From Molanna angustata (taxonomy: Eukaryota > Arthropoda > Insecta > Trichoptera > Molannidae), in NCBI GenBank assembly GCA_963576475.1, contig OY754981.1, positions 12,016,369 to 12,080,368 of the forward strand: a stretch of DNA of 64,000 nucleotides, written 5' to 3'. The notes beneath the pieces were generated by a model that worked only from the letters and a program-made list of their open reading frames with translations, had not been told where the DNA came from and searched no databases. Positions 36,066 to 47,064 of the stretch are shown one piece after another. Within the stretch, counting starts at the first letter, position 1; each line of letters starts with the position of its first letter. Both the position numbers and the translations under genes were made by a program.

Positions 36066-36096
36066 ATTGCCCGAGAACTAATATAAAATAAAATTT
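36066..36096 (+). mobile_element. SINE family 2, 3' end of the split copy
   Basis: ATTGCCCGAGAACTAATATA plus AAATAAAATTTT is the expected 3' end of the SINE broken at 34215 and 34933. Confidence 0.7.
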
Positions 36097-36318
36097 TGTT
36101 GTAAAAAATTGCAATTAATCAAAAAACTCGCTTATAAAGTTATTTTTACTCATATCCACTTTAAACAATCCACAAAACAACGATTGTCTACATGAGAACA
36201 TGGTCACATGATTTTCCCACCCCCTTGTGGTTTCCGTTCCTCCCTCCACTCTTCCCCCCCTGAATATATCGGCCATGGCATTGGCCGGCGTGAGTGACCG
36301 CAAGGGAGGCCAGTCACC

Positions 36319-36467
36319 ATGGGGCTACCGCACGGTGAGCAAGGGGGGGCCGCCGCCGGCAAGAACCAGCAGGGGGCGAAGCCCGAGCACCAGCTACAGT
36401 TGGACTTCAGATTGACGGTGCCCCTGCACGCGCAGCCGCCCTTCCACTCACTCTGGGACCTCTCTTG
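36319..36467 (+). CDS. Candidate CpG-rich first coding exon, unrecognised gene
   Basis: A GC-rich island in an AT-rich window. ATG at 36319 has an excellent context (GTCACCATGG) with an in-frame TGA upstream. It reads MGLPHGEQGGAAAGKNQQGA, KPEHQLQLDFRLTVPLHAQP, PFHSLWDLS, then donor GTGAGA at 36468. A second ATG at 36275 opens another frame that would suit an earlier donor (GTGAGC at 36336). No next exon found, no family recognised. Antisense frames also exist. Confidence 0.35.
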
Positions 36468-36479
36468 GTGAGAATACAA

Positions 36480-37285
36480 CACTCACTTTACATATACCAA
36501 GCAATTGACTTAAACATAAACAATCGGAGACATTTCAAAACACATCCGTGTGTTTTCGAGAAAAAATATATGCATATAAACTCATTGTATATTCATTCAT
36601 TGTATATCAACTCATTTTACAAAACTTGATAATAGTTTTCCTTTGTTTGATATACGTAACACGATTGTATTACATTAAAGTGGTCTACCTTACTACCTGC
36701 TTTATTTTAGCCAGTTTTTGTTTTACAAAAAACTGGCTAATCTTCGGTTTAGCCAGTAAGTTGCAAATGGTAAGTTGAATTAATATAATTTCATTTTATA
36801 TTATTATTTATTTAAACAATTCTGCTGTTACAATGTGATGAATAGTTTTTGTGATTTTTTTATTATTTTATCTATTACTTAGTTCTGTGTGTTGATTTGA
36901 TTTATAACTAAAGTAAATTATTGATTATATATAATACCAACAGTCTTCGAGTTCTTTCTTTTTTTAAAATTATCAATCTTTAATGACTATTGTGACTTTG
37001 TTTTCTTTTGTTTAATGGATCTTTAAAATGCGCGATTACGCATATATTTTTTATAGCATATATTTTTTATATTTTTTAAATAAAACGTCCATTATTTTTT
37101 TTTTTGATAAGTATTTTTGTATACTTAGTTTTTTATATATCACCTACATTTTCAAAACTTTTCTGATAGACGTTTTTATTTTCATATTTTCTTAAAGATT
37201 ATCAGACAACTTAATAAGACGAAACGGAAAGTGTATTCATATTTACCCGTAGTAAAAATGTTTCAAATAACTGTGAAAGCATAAT
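36480..37285. other. AT-rich stretch with one hairpin
   Basis: A perfect 13-bp stem TTAGCCAGTTTTT / AAAAACTGGCTAA occurs near 36709-36740. It sits after TTTATTTTAG and before CCAGTAAGTT, so it could be misread as an exon. No gene supported. Confidence 0.4.
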
Positions 37286-37286
37286 A

Positions 37287-37512
37287 CAGGGTGGGCCAAA
37301 AATTTTTGCAAATAGCAACACTTGATTTCTCAAAAACCGTTAGAGGGAGTGGCGCGCGGGTGGCGGGGAATTTTGCGTGTCCCTTGAAGCGCTCCATCGT
37401 GACTAAAATTGCATGAAGCGGCGCACAATTCCCCGCCACCCGCGCGCCCCTCCCTCTAACGGTTTTTGAGAAATAAAGTGTTGCTATTTGCAAAAAATTT
37501 TGGCCCACCCTG
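37287..37512. mobile_element. Tc1/mariner-type foldback MITE, GC-rich core
   Basis: CAGGGTGGGCCAAAAATTTT to AAAATTTTGGCCCACCCTG, flanked by TA on both sides (37285-37286, 37513-37514). Arms of about 90 bases pair with few mismatches, including GGCGCGCGGGTGGCGGGGAA. The 86-codon antisense frame across it is an artefact of symmetry. Confidence 0.9.
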
Positions 37513-37514
37513 TA

Positions 37515-38245
37515 TATCATCAATTATTAGAGATCAGTGGCATCTGTTATTCGAACCACACTTTCAGAAGCAATGACCTATATTGTGTCGTGTAAAAGTA
37601 GATACATATTCAACTCAACATTTTTTCATGGTATACAAACACATCTTTGACATAAAAAATTGAGTCAATTCGTAGGTTAAAAAAATCTCGTTACAGTAAG
37701 TACCTACTGTCAAATTAATAATCGATTATGTGTGACAGTTAGTAATCGATTACATTTTTTTCGATTATTTTCAAGGCTTTGACATTATTTTTTCCCCTGA
37801 TACAGAGGTGTCAAAAGCTATTTTCTACCAGTGTAGAAATATCTAGAACTTGAGCACTAATAAACACATCGAAATATTTTAAATATCGAATCTTTCGTTC
37901 AAGATAAAAACTAAACATTGTTGTTTATTTAATCTAAACGGAGAATTAAATAAAATGAAGAGATTATAACATGCAGTCATATACAGAGCTAATCCATAGT
38001 TCATCTCAAAAACTATTTATCGCGATAACCAATAACGGCAGGAGAACAACAGATTGGAGTGGTGGAAAAATGTAGAGGAAGTGGTCTTACTGTGCCAACA
38101 GTCTTCTATCTTTTCTCTCACGTCGAGTTCTTTTTCCTTCTCGTCACTGGTTCAACGCTGTTTTCACTTAGCTGTCCATAACCTTACTATCGGTTTTTTC
38201 GCTTGCGAAATACCGCGAACTTGAATGAATAGTAACTTTGTAATC
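37515..38245. other. AT-rich stretch, nothing recognised
   Basis: No frame or repeat identified before Helitron-like copy B. Confidence 0.4.
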
Positions 38246-38249
38246 CAAC

Positions 38250-38962
38250 TGTCGATTTGCTCAAGAGAATTTAGTTCTCTTAATGATTCGACGATATTCA
38301 CCCAAAATACGCCTATATTTCCATTTTTTTATAATATCGAAAATCGCCGAAACACCCCAACTAGACAAATTAATGATATTAAAAAAATATGCACATTATA
38401 GTAGTAGATACTGCTCATTTTTTTTTAACAATTTTTATTAAAATTGACACTAGTGACGACATCGTTTTATACAATTTGTATGGCAGTATACACTTCACAA
38501 TATCTACGGACACTCTCAATAGTTTGATACTTAGGGTCGTATTACGCATGTTATATAAGAAAACGGTAAGATAATCTTTCCCTGTCCAAATTCTCACGTC
38601 GTATTACAGAAGTTATTTGGTATTATCTGTTATAGAAAATAACTTCTGTAATACGACTTGAGAATTTGGACAGGGAAAGATTATCTTACCGTTTTCTTAT
38701 ATAACATGCGTAATACGAACCTTAATCTCTAACCATACATACATACTATTACCTATGCTGTTTTCATATTCTGGGTAGGTAAAAAGGACTGACCTCCATA
38801 CTATCCTATCTTGACATACATACCTTCATATTTTGTATAGAAAACAAAATATCTTAAAATATTCAATAATTTGGATTTATGAGTTTATAGTTTGGTACTT
38901 ATTCTTCAACTATACATACTATCGCTATCGACAGTTGGATCTCGTGTGTTTCATGCAACTAG
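38250..38962 (+). mobile_element. Helitron-like element, copy B, with a nested MITE
   Basis: Begins with the hairpin CTGTCGATTTGCTCAAGAGA, then CGCCTATATTTCC and ACACCCCAACTAGA, GTGACGACATCGTTTTATAC, and after the nested MITE (38534-38721) ATTCTGGGTAGG to CATGCAACTAG, followed by T. Confidence 0.68.
38534..38721. mobile_element. Foldback MITE with TTA target duplication (PIF/Harbinger-like)
   Basis: Arms GGGTCGTATTACGCATGTTA and TAACATGCGTAATACGAACC extend for about 80 bases each. TTA flanks both sides (38531-38533 and 38722-38724), and removing the element restores the Helitron-like family sequence. 3-bp TWA duplications are typical of PIF/Harbinger. Confidence 0.85.
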
Positions 38963-38964
38963 TA

Positions 38965-39900
38965 GGTACAATAGATATTGCACACGGCGCCTAGTGATTT
39001 TACAGACTGAAAGTGGCCTACAAGGGGCGAGATTATTGTTACCACGTTCAAGGTATGGATGTAGGTAGGTAATAAGAAATGGGTTTTGGTATGTCAGGAA
39101 GTTGAGGATAGGTAAAAATGGGAAGTATCTGTCATCTGCACTAACGTGGCTTCTGTGCAAACGTCCTGGGTACGATCCCCAGCGGGGGAAGATTTTAAGT
39201 AATTGATAATTATATTTTTCTTGGAGACGATTTGTAAAACTAAATAATGCTTCTATTTGAATTTGGAACAGAAAGTATTGGTTGGCAACATTTTAACACG
39301 AACGCCATTTTATAATCAATATCGAAATTCTGTATCGAAAGTAAAAGTGTTTTTTTTAATAATAAAATAACATTTAATTTGGTGCAGGTATATATTTATA
39401 AGTTATGCACATGCAACCTACTTAAACATATTCTAAAAATAATAAACAATAGATTATGTTAAGATCTACCTACCTTCTATCTATGTATTATAAGTATTCC
39501 CTATAGTTGTTTTTCTTAATTTTTGTACTAAATTAGTATTACCTACTATAATATCATAAAGGGGTTATATTTATACCTAATTGATATCAATCACGCATGT
39601 CCTACATCGTTTTAATATATTTCATTATATTCACAAGTAAGGTGGTCAAATTTCCAAAGTAGGAAGTGTTTCTTTTCCGGTCAATTCGTACTTACTGTAG
39701 GCCTGACCTTAAAACCCCATATATATTTATAAATAAATTACTTTCCTTACCCAAACCCCTAACGGTTCGCCACTGGTCGAATATGATGTGTGAAAAGTAC
39801 AAGTCAATATTATTGTTATTGTGAAGCAGACAGGTATCAGTGGCGGTTTTTATTCTTAACTAATTGCTTGTAAATAAATATAAATTGAATAAAAAAAATA
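38965..39900. other. AT-rich stretch with a SINE scrap
   Basis: 39145-39195 (AACGTGGCTTCTGTGCAAAC, GTCCTGGGTACGATCCCCAG) looks like part of a SINE family 3 head on the plus strand. Nothing else recognised. Confidence 0.4.
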
Positions 39901-39906
39901 TTTATA

Positions 39907-40400
39907 CTAGTTGCATGTAACACATGAGATCCGACTGTCGATGGCGATAGTATGTATAGAATAATTGAAGAATACGTACGAAACTTAAACACAAATCAAT
40001 AAATATTTTAAGATATCCTGTTTTCTATATAAAACATGTAGGTATGTGTGTCAGGATAGGATAGTATATAGGTCAGTCTGTTTATCCTACCCATAATATG
40101 AAAACAGCATGATGGTATGTATATATGTTTGGCGATTGAGTAGGTATCAAACTATTAAGTGAGATATTGTATAGTGTATACTGTCTTACAAATTGTATGA
40201 AGCGATGTCGTCACTAAATTTAATTTTTATAAAAACTGTTACCAAAAGTTTGAGATGTAACTCTACAATGTTCATATTTTTTATAGAAAATTAAATTTTC
40301 TAGTTGGGGTGTTTCGGCTTTTTTCGATATTTTTAAAAAATTTGGAAATATAGGCGAGTATTAATAGCCTAAATTGAACTGACGTTACTTTCTAAGTTTG
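39907..40400 (-). mobile_element. Helitron-like element, copy C
   Basis: Reverse orientation: CTAGTTGCATGTAACACATG, ACTGTCGATGGCGATAGTAT, CTACCCATAATATGAAAACA, AAGCGATGTCGTCACTAAAT, CTAGTTGGGGTGTTTCGGC. On its own strand it ends CAACTAG followed by T. Confidence 0.68.
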
Positions 40401-40699
40401 GAATCCCAAATGTTGTTCTTATTGGAATAAGGATTTATCAAAGTATTTTTTATTGAAAAATAATTTAACAAGATTCGTTTTTGATTTATGAACACCTTAA
40501 TGCCACAAATTATCATGAAAATAAATAAATAAATATTATGTACAAAAGATAAATTACACAAAAGATAAAGAAGGTAAATTATAGGTAGGTATATTCAGTG
40601 ATCTGTTTTGGGTACTTCTACGTGGATACATAATTCAGATTGATGTGAAGTTTGCCGTTAGTTTGGAAGATAATCTTTCCAAGTTATTTTCTTCTAATA

Positions 40700-41130
40700 A
40701 ATTATCCAAAACTTCCAACTGTCTAATAATTTACTTCTTTTCTCTGTAGCAATCTGCTGATTGCATTTTGTACACTGGTTTTCAAAACTATTAAAATCAA
40801 ATGTAATTTCACCCATAATAACTTACATTTAAGTTTGTATTTTTGTTTCACAATATCACAATAGTAAATTATGTAAACGAAGTATTTAAAATGATTGACT
40901 ATTGATTAGTTCTAATTAATTATCCAAAAACTTCCTACTGTCTAATAATTTACTTTTTTTCTCTGTAGCAATCTGTTGATTGCAATTTGTACACTAGTTC
41001 TCAAAACTATGAACTCAAATGGCAGTTCACCTATAATAACTTAATTAATTTGTATTTTTGTTTAACAATATCACAATAGTAAATTATGTAAACGAAGTAT
41101 TGAAATTGATTGACTTATGATTAGAATCGG
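40700..41130. repeat. Diverged tandem duplication, two units of about 217 bases
   Basis: AATTATCCAAAACTTCCAAC, TCTCTGTAGCAATCTGCTGA, ATGTAAACGAAGTATT recur about 215-218 bases later with small changes. Confidence 0.8.
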
Positions 41131-41264
41131 AATTGAATCCGATTATATAAATAAATTAAGTAAAACATATTTAGAAAGTAATTCTCATTTTTCTCACACT
41201 TAGAAGAAAGTGCTATATCTACATAATATATGAGATCTTTGAGCATCAGTATCATCTTAGATAA

Positions 41265-41420
41265 TTATTTATTTATTTATTTATTTGAATTTTCTTGTAC
41301 ATATAATTAGTACACTAGCGGGCTTATTGCCTGATGGCAATTTCTTCCAACCAACCAGAGTAAATGTTAATTATACAAAACAATGTATACTATGGCAATA
41401 AGTTAATCACATTACAAAAT
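41265..41420 (-). repeat. TTTA-tailed SINE-like repeat
   Basis: (TTTA)n, ACACTAGCGGGCTTATTGCC, TTTCTTCCAACCAACCAGAG, TACTATGGCAATAAGTTAAT. Sister of 19085-19260. Confidence 0.6.
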
Positions 41421-41439
41421 ATACCTATAAAGATAGCAG

Positions 41440-41835
41440 AAGAAAAGCAAAAAAAGAAAAAATAATTATTATTGTTAAGTGATACATTATTAAGCAGAGT
41501 GAACCGAGCGCTATACTTCTCAATTTTTGCACACATTCTCATAAATGTTCGTCTATTTTTCAAGCTTCTTATGTTTCCTTCTTTCAAAATATCATTCACA
41601 TGGTCGTGCCATCCCTTTTTGGGACATCCCTTACACCCATGTATATTTTTTTGTCAGTTGTTCATCATTCATTCTTTCAATATCCCCAAACCACTTCAAG
41701 GCATTCACTTTCATTTTACTTATAATGGCCTTCTTTATCTTGCATTCTCTCCTTATGTCCTCATATGTATTATCAATTACTTTTTTACTGTCTTCTTTTG
41801 ATATTAGGTATAGTACGTGAGAGGTACATGTCATG
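41440..41835 (-). pseudogene. RTE-like LINE 3' relic
   Basis: Minus strand: YLISKEDSKKVIDNTYEDIR, CKIKKAIISKMKVNALKWFG, IERMNDEQLTKKYT, then PKKGWHDHVNDILKEGNIRS in another frame. Close to the plus copy at 48240-48715. Confidence 0.75.
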
Positions 41836-42139
41836 TTTGTATTTTTTGCTTATTTCCTTTTAATAATTAAATGCATGTACTGTGTGCTGTTCTTTGTAAA
41901 ATAAAATAAATAAATAAATGAAATAAAATAGTGACATTTATATAATGCTGAATGAATGATATGGAATTTCTCATATCACCTGGTACAGTGATATAAGAAA
42001 TTCTATATCTCTATAATAAAGGGACTGTGAAAGATATAATACTTTCTTGGTAGAGATCACCTACGTCGATCTCTACCAAGGTACCTGATTCCTGATTTCA
42101 CGAAAAAGAAGGTAATGTAATCTGGTCTGCCATTATTCC

Positions 42140-43275
42140 TAGTTTTTAACCAACTTCCAACAATGGAGGAGGTTATCAATTCGATGTCAACTTGTTACTC
42201 CTCACTAACCCAAAGGGATATAGTGAGGAGTTATGATTTCGCAAATTTTAAGGCTATTTTCTCTATTGCAGATTATCAACTAGTATATCATGCTGATATT
42301 GTATTCTGAAAGTTTCATCACAATGTATGTGTACGTGTGCTGTGTACTATGTGCTATGTGCTGTGTGCTATTGTACGGCGGCGTGTTTATTCTACTTACC
42401 TACTCGACTAAAGTACTGTAGACTAAAGTACCTACTCGTTCGATTTCTTTCAAATTTTGCAAATTTGTATATCTAATACTCGCTTAGACCCCATTAGATT
42501 TCGAAGGACATCTGGATAGTAATTCTCAATTTTTTTAACTATCAAATATTTCAAAGTGACCCCAAGTTCAGGAAACAAATTTTATATTTTTATTTGCAAA
42601 TTGGTAAAAAGGCACATCACTTTCATAAAATTACATTGAAGAACTTTCAAGTTTTCATAATGAAATATTTAAATAAAAAATAATGTAACTGATTTCATGA
42701 ACATGCTGAATATTTTCCATACAAAATTTGAATACTTTATAGAATGATTTGTTAGTGAGGAGTTTAGCGTTGGCCACAGCCCACTCGTTTGTTTAGCCAT
42801 TTCTTTTTACCCCGTAGTTCGATTTAGATTATACTTTTTTCATTAGAAAGGGGATATCTTCTGATTGGTCCCATTTCAATTTGGTCAAGATCTGATCATG
42901 GGATCCATGAGAAATTCGTCAAAATTTTCAATTTGCACTTCAGCGGTAAGAACTCCTTACAACAGTGTCCGAATATAATGATTTCTTTTTTAATAGAAAG
43001 GGAGTGTTTCATAGATGATCACACATATGAATTTCATCGAGTTCTGATGATGTAACTCACGTGAAAAAATATCAAACTCTTTGATCTGCAAAGTCATCTG
43101 TAATTAATAATATTTCTATACCACGTCGTCCGGATTCGATGATTCCTTTTTCACTAGGGTGGAGCGGTCCAATAAGAACTAAGCCAAGAGGCTCGATGAT
43201 GGGAATTATGATAAATCATGAAACTCGTCAATTTGCGAAGGTTTTACGTATTATTGTATAGGCGAATTGTACGAA
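42140..43275. mobile_element. Noncoding interspersed repeat surrounding CTCCTCACTA copy 3
   Basis: TTTTTAACCAACTTCCAACA, GGAGGAGGTTATCAATTCGA at the left, and GATTGGTCCCATTTCAATTT, CCAATAAGAACTAAGCC, AGAGGCTCGATGATGGGAAT on the right resemble a repeat I know as common in lepidopteran genomes. That recognition is from memory and unverified. Confidence 0.4.
42194..42790 (-). repeat. CTCCTCACTA repeat family, copy 3
   Basis: Minus copy with both ends: TTACTCCTCACTAACCCAAA and GATATAGTGAGGAGTTATGA form the terminal hairpin; the other end reads TTAGTGAGGAGTTTAGCGTT then GGCCACAGCCCACTCGTT. Confidence 0.8.
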
Positions 43276-43283
43276 AGATACTG

Positions 43284-43368
43284 CATACATACATATGTAC
43301 AAACCATCACGCTATGTCCCTCATGGGGGTAGGCAGAGAAAACCGAACACCACATTTCTTATCTTGAA
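43284..43368 (-). pseudogene. RTE-like LINE, extreme 3' end
   Basis: CATACATACATATG, CATCACGCTATGTCCCTCAT and GGGTAGGCAGAGAAAACCGA match the 3' end of the LINE at 22490-22560. 5' truncation after about 80 bases. Confidence 0.7.
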
Positions 43369-43597
43369 TTCATTTTGAAGTAGGTATTTTATTATGAAAG
43401 ATTATACTATTCATATTATTCATCCTACATATTATTATGTAGGTATTCTATAATTATTAGTTACGTATTCTTTGTAAATTTTAAGCTTCATAATTTTTGT
43501 TTAATTTAATGTATCTGTGTTTCGATGCAAGATAGGGCGATAAATAAATCAATTATTATTAAATTCGATAACTTTTTTCATAAAGTAGATACACTAT

Positions 43598-43674
43598 TTG
43601 TCTCCATCGGGAATCGAACCCGGGTCCTTTGGATCAGCAGTCAGATACCCAACCAACTGAGCCACGAAAGCGAT
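43598..43674 (-). mobile_element. SINE family 2, tRNA-like head only
   Basis: CTCCATCGGGAATCGAACCC, GGATCAGCAGTCAGATACCC and AACTGAGCCACGAAAGCG are present. The body and tail are absent. Confidence 0.7.
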
Positions 43675-43689
43675 ATTATAAAGAATTTA

Positions 43690-44515
43690 TTATCGTTTGA
43701 TATTAAATAGCTAGGAAAATGCTAGTATCTACATAAAAATCTACTTGGAAGTAAAACTGATAAAAAAAAACATGTCTTACTCTATGATCGTGATCAGATG
43801 TAACCCAAATTGGAAATGATTACCTACTCGCATACAACGGCAAAATAATTTAACAAATTATCGTCCATGATTTTTTTATATCTATTATTTTTTTAATTTA
43901 TTCTGATAGACATGTCGATATGCTCAATGTAGTGTGAAAACTGAAAACTATCACATCATATTACCAGATACTCGACCATTTTGAAGAGATTGCATTATGC
44001 TAATAGATCAAAATTTACATACTCATATTTTATTAAGGTATTCATACTTCAGTTTCATTGCATATTAATTTTCAAATATGTTCAATTTCAATATATGACT
44101 CGCTATTTTAGCACAACGTTCTTCTTTTGAAAATCTTCTTTGTCTGTTGAGATGAGAAATAATTATAAATATTGAATTTTGAATTTTTTGCCAGGACGTT
44201 CAAAAGATACGTCTTTGAATTAAAAAACAGTTTATTTTTACATCATTATTCAATTGTATGATTTTTTTTTTGGAATTTGAATTTTTTTTATACTTTTCAC
44301 GTAAAATTAGTTTCAACAAAACTATTTATTGTAAGTAACTGAAAAGCTACAGGGCCTATGAAGTAGATTTTTACTACAATCGAAGGAGAATATGAATCTA
44401 TTTTTGCTATTCAAAAAAAAATTCCTTTTCTCCACGAAAAAATATTACCTATATATTACAGATTTGGTGATATACAATATTTTTTTGTGTTTTATACATT
44501 AGAAGGTAATTTAGT
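43690..44515. other. AT-rich stretch, nothing recognised
   Basis: A short block at 44330-44385 (GTAAGTAACTGAAAAGCTAC, AGGGCCTATGAAGTAGATTT) also occurs near 7097-7135. No gene. Confidence 0.4.
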
Positions 44516-44529
44516 GTGCATTTTTGTGT

Positions 44530-44945
44530 ACATCCGTATGTCCAAGGTATACAAGCCGCGAAATTCTCACACATGTCTCACCATCTACGAAATCTTCACT
44601 GGCTGAAAGCGTCAGAGAGAGTCAAGTACAAGTTATGTTTGCTGACTTTCGATCCATGGCATGGCTCCCACGTATCTTACAGACTTCTGCATCCCTCTCA
44701 CCGTAAACGAGCGACGACAAACACTTCGGTCAGTCACCATGATTGGCAAGTTAACTGAAAAAAATAGTCAACACCACATCCTTCGGTGATCGTGCTTTTG
44801 CTGTGGCTGGACCTGCCTCGTGGTATTAACTACCACCTGAACTGAGGCGAATCGACAACTTGACCATATTCAGAAAATACCTGAAAACTCACTTCTTTCG
44901 CGAGTCTCACAAAACCTGTAATATATTCAAAGCGCCCTTGAGATG
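44530..44945 (+). pseudogene. L2-like LINE, C-terminal relic
   Basis: LRNLHWLKASERVKYKLCLL, TFDPWHGSHVSYRLL, then after stops and frame changes NTTSFGDRAFAVAGPASW, LPPELRRIDNLTIFRKYLKT, HFFRE. This order is typical of the end of L2-type ORF2. Followed by AGCGCCCTTGAGATGAGG. Confidence 0.72.
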
Positions 44946-44949
44946 AGGT

Positions 44950-45465
44950 TATCACAATAACGTCGCTAATGAAAATCATCCCAATTGATTATTATTTATT
45001 TTCAAAATGTTTTTAAAATAAACTTATTTGACAAAATGTCACTGTGTATACTTATCCAAACAAATACAAAACTGATATGATAATGTTTTAAAGGAACTCA
45101 TTTGTTTGGGATTTGAGATAAAATATTCATACTATAGTAATCATACAATTAGATCCGTAGTAGGCGGTAGATGTCACTTAATTGGAAAATTGATGTCTGG
45201 TGACATTGTGTATAGTGTATGTGTCATATGTGTGGCTACTGTCATTGTACCAAAATACGTACTTTCATAAACCAGACATTGTTGGCATCAATGTCTGGAT
45301 AATGGTATTACAATTAATCTTGATGTACCAGACATTCTATATTATTCAAAAACTACAAGGAAACTACAATAATTAAATGAAATAATAAAAACAAATAAAT
45401 TTTCATAGAGTAGAAATTAACTGTATTGCTATATCAGTCGATATCGGGTGGAACAGCAAAAATTA
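44950..45465. other. AT-rich stretch, nothing recognised
   Basis: TGTCTGG blocks recur in both orientations (45194-45300) but no clear element boundaries. Confidence 0.35.
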
Positions 45466-45469
45466 ATTA

Positions 45470-46925
45470 AAAACGAGTGAGTTTTGGCCAACGCTAAACT
45501 CCTCACTAACAAGTAATTCTATAAAGTATTCAAATTTTGTATGGTAAATATTCAGCATTTTCATGAAATGAGTTTTTTTTTTTTTTTTTTATTTGTAACA
45601 TAAGAAATAATATACAGGTACACATCAAAGTTTAACAATACAATATTTTTACAAAAAAAAGATCCTTAAGAACTAGATGCGGAATGTAAACTGCTTCACT
45701 AGGTTAAAAACCTGTTCTGAAGCAGCTTATAATTATATAGGTATATTGTTTAGGTGTGCGTGTGTGTCATTGTATGTTAACGTAGAGTTGTTTATTTATC
45801 ACTGTCTTGTCTGTTTTTTTTATCCACTTCTTTAATCCACATTTAAAGCTGTTTATATTTGTATTTTTCTTCAATTCAATTGGAAGCAAATTGAAAATTT
45901 TTACTCCAAGGAAATGAAAATTTCTTTGTCCATAAGTCGATTTGGTTCTCGGTATCTGTATATTTGCTTGTCTAGTCTGTCTAGTCTGACGTGTAGTTTG
46001 GGTCGATTGGAAGTCGTTAAGGTGTGAATAGATATAAGTGCAAATGTTTTTAGCATATAACTGTGGTATGTCTAGGATGTCAAGTTTTTTGAATAGTTCG
46101 GCTGAGGGTGTGCGAATAGGTACATTAAATATTATTTTCAAAACGGATTTTTGGGCTTTAACTATTGAATCTATATTTGTTCTGTAAGTGCCACCCCACC
46201 CTATAATACCATATTCTACTATTGATTGGTAAAGTGAATAGTACATTAATTTAATGACAGATTTCGGTAAAACATTTCTGATGGAGCGAAAAATGAAATT
46301 AATTTTTTTTAATTTCATGCTTAAAATTGAGATATGGGGTTTCCATTTTAAACATTGGTCAATTGTTATTCTCAAGTATTTCGTTTGTCTAGTTTTTTTT
46401 ATGTCAGTACATATACAGTTACTTTGTTGGTCTTTGCAGTCATGAATTTTCAGTGGTCTATTTTCATTTGGTTGTCCCTATTATTTTTTTATTTAAATAT
46501 TTTATTACGAAACCATGATAACTCTTCAATGCCATTTTATGAAAGTGATGTGTCTTTTTACCAATTTGAAACATAAAATTTCAAATTTTTAGTTTCCAGA
46601 GATTGAGGTCACTTTGAAATTTTTGACAGTTAAAAAAATTGAGAAGCACTATTCAGATATCCTTCAAAATCTAATGGGGTCTAAGCGAGTATTAGATATA
46701 CATATTTGCAAAAATTGAAAAGAATCGAATGAGTACTTTAGTCTATAATCGATAAAGTAAAATAAACACGTCGTACATAGCACACACACAGATGCATTGT
46801 GATGAAACTTTCAGACTACAATATCAGCATGATACTAGTTGATAATCTGCAATAAAAAAATACCCTTAAAAATTGCGAAATCATAACTCGCCACTATATC
46901 CCCTTGGGTTAGTGAGGAATAAAAA
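45470..46925 (+). repeat. CTCCTCACTA repeat family, copy 4, split by a LINE
   Basis: Left piece 45470-45572 (ACGAGTGAGTTTTGGCCAAC to TTTTCATGAAATGAG) and right piece about 46478-46925 (TATTTAAATATTTTATTACG to GTTAGTGAGGAATAAAA) are continuous in other copies. The LINE at 45573-46455 lies between them. Confidence 0.8.
45573..46455 (-). pseudogene. CR1/Jockey-like LINE, poly(A)-tailed, inserted in a repeat
   Basis: Minus strand from 46375: MRITIDQCLKWKPHISILSM, YSLYQSIVEYGIIGWGGTYR, VLKIIFNVPIRTPSAELFKK, STYGQRNFHFLGVKIFNLLP, 202 codons to a stop at 45767. The 3' UTR ends in poly(A), seen as poly(T) at 45573. Only the post-RT portion remains. Closely related to the LINE at 7153-8245. Confidence 0.85.
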
Positions 46926-46929
46926 AGTG

Positions 46930-47062
46930 AACAGTAATAATAATAATAAATTTGGATAATTTATATAGCGCCGTTTTTGTGAATATCTCACCTCAAGGGC
47001 GCTGAAAAAATGATTATGTTGTATCATTTCGGCTCTGGTAAGATTTGCGAAAAAGGTGCGTT
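46930..47062 (-). pseudogene. L2-like LINE 3' end with (TTA)n tail
   Basis: Minus strand GCGCCCTTGAGGTGAGATAT, GCGCTATATAAATTATCC and a (TTA)n tail match the 3' layout at 44930-44960. 5' truncated. Confidence 0.55.
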
Positions 47063-47064
47063 TT

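Noticed and set aside
36709..36770. Internal exon between TTTATTTTAG and GTAAGTTG
   Set aside because: The segment is a hairpin (TTAGCCAGTTTTT with its complement) with no coding resemblance.
37263..37523. 86-codon ORF on the minus strand
   Set aside because: It spans a MITE palindrome with TA target duplication. The frame arises from the inverted repeat.
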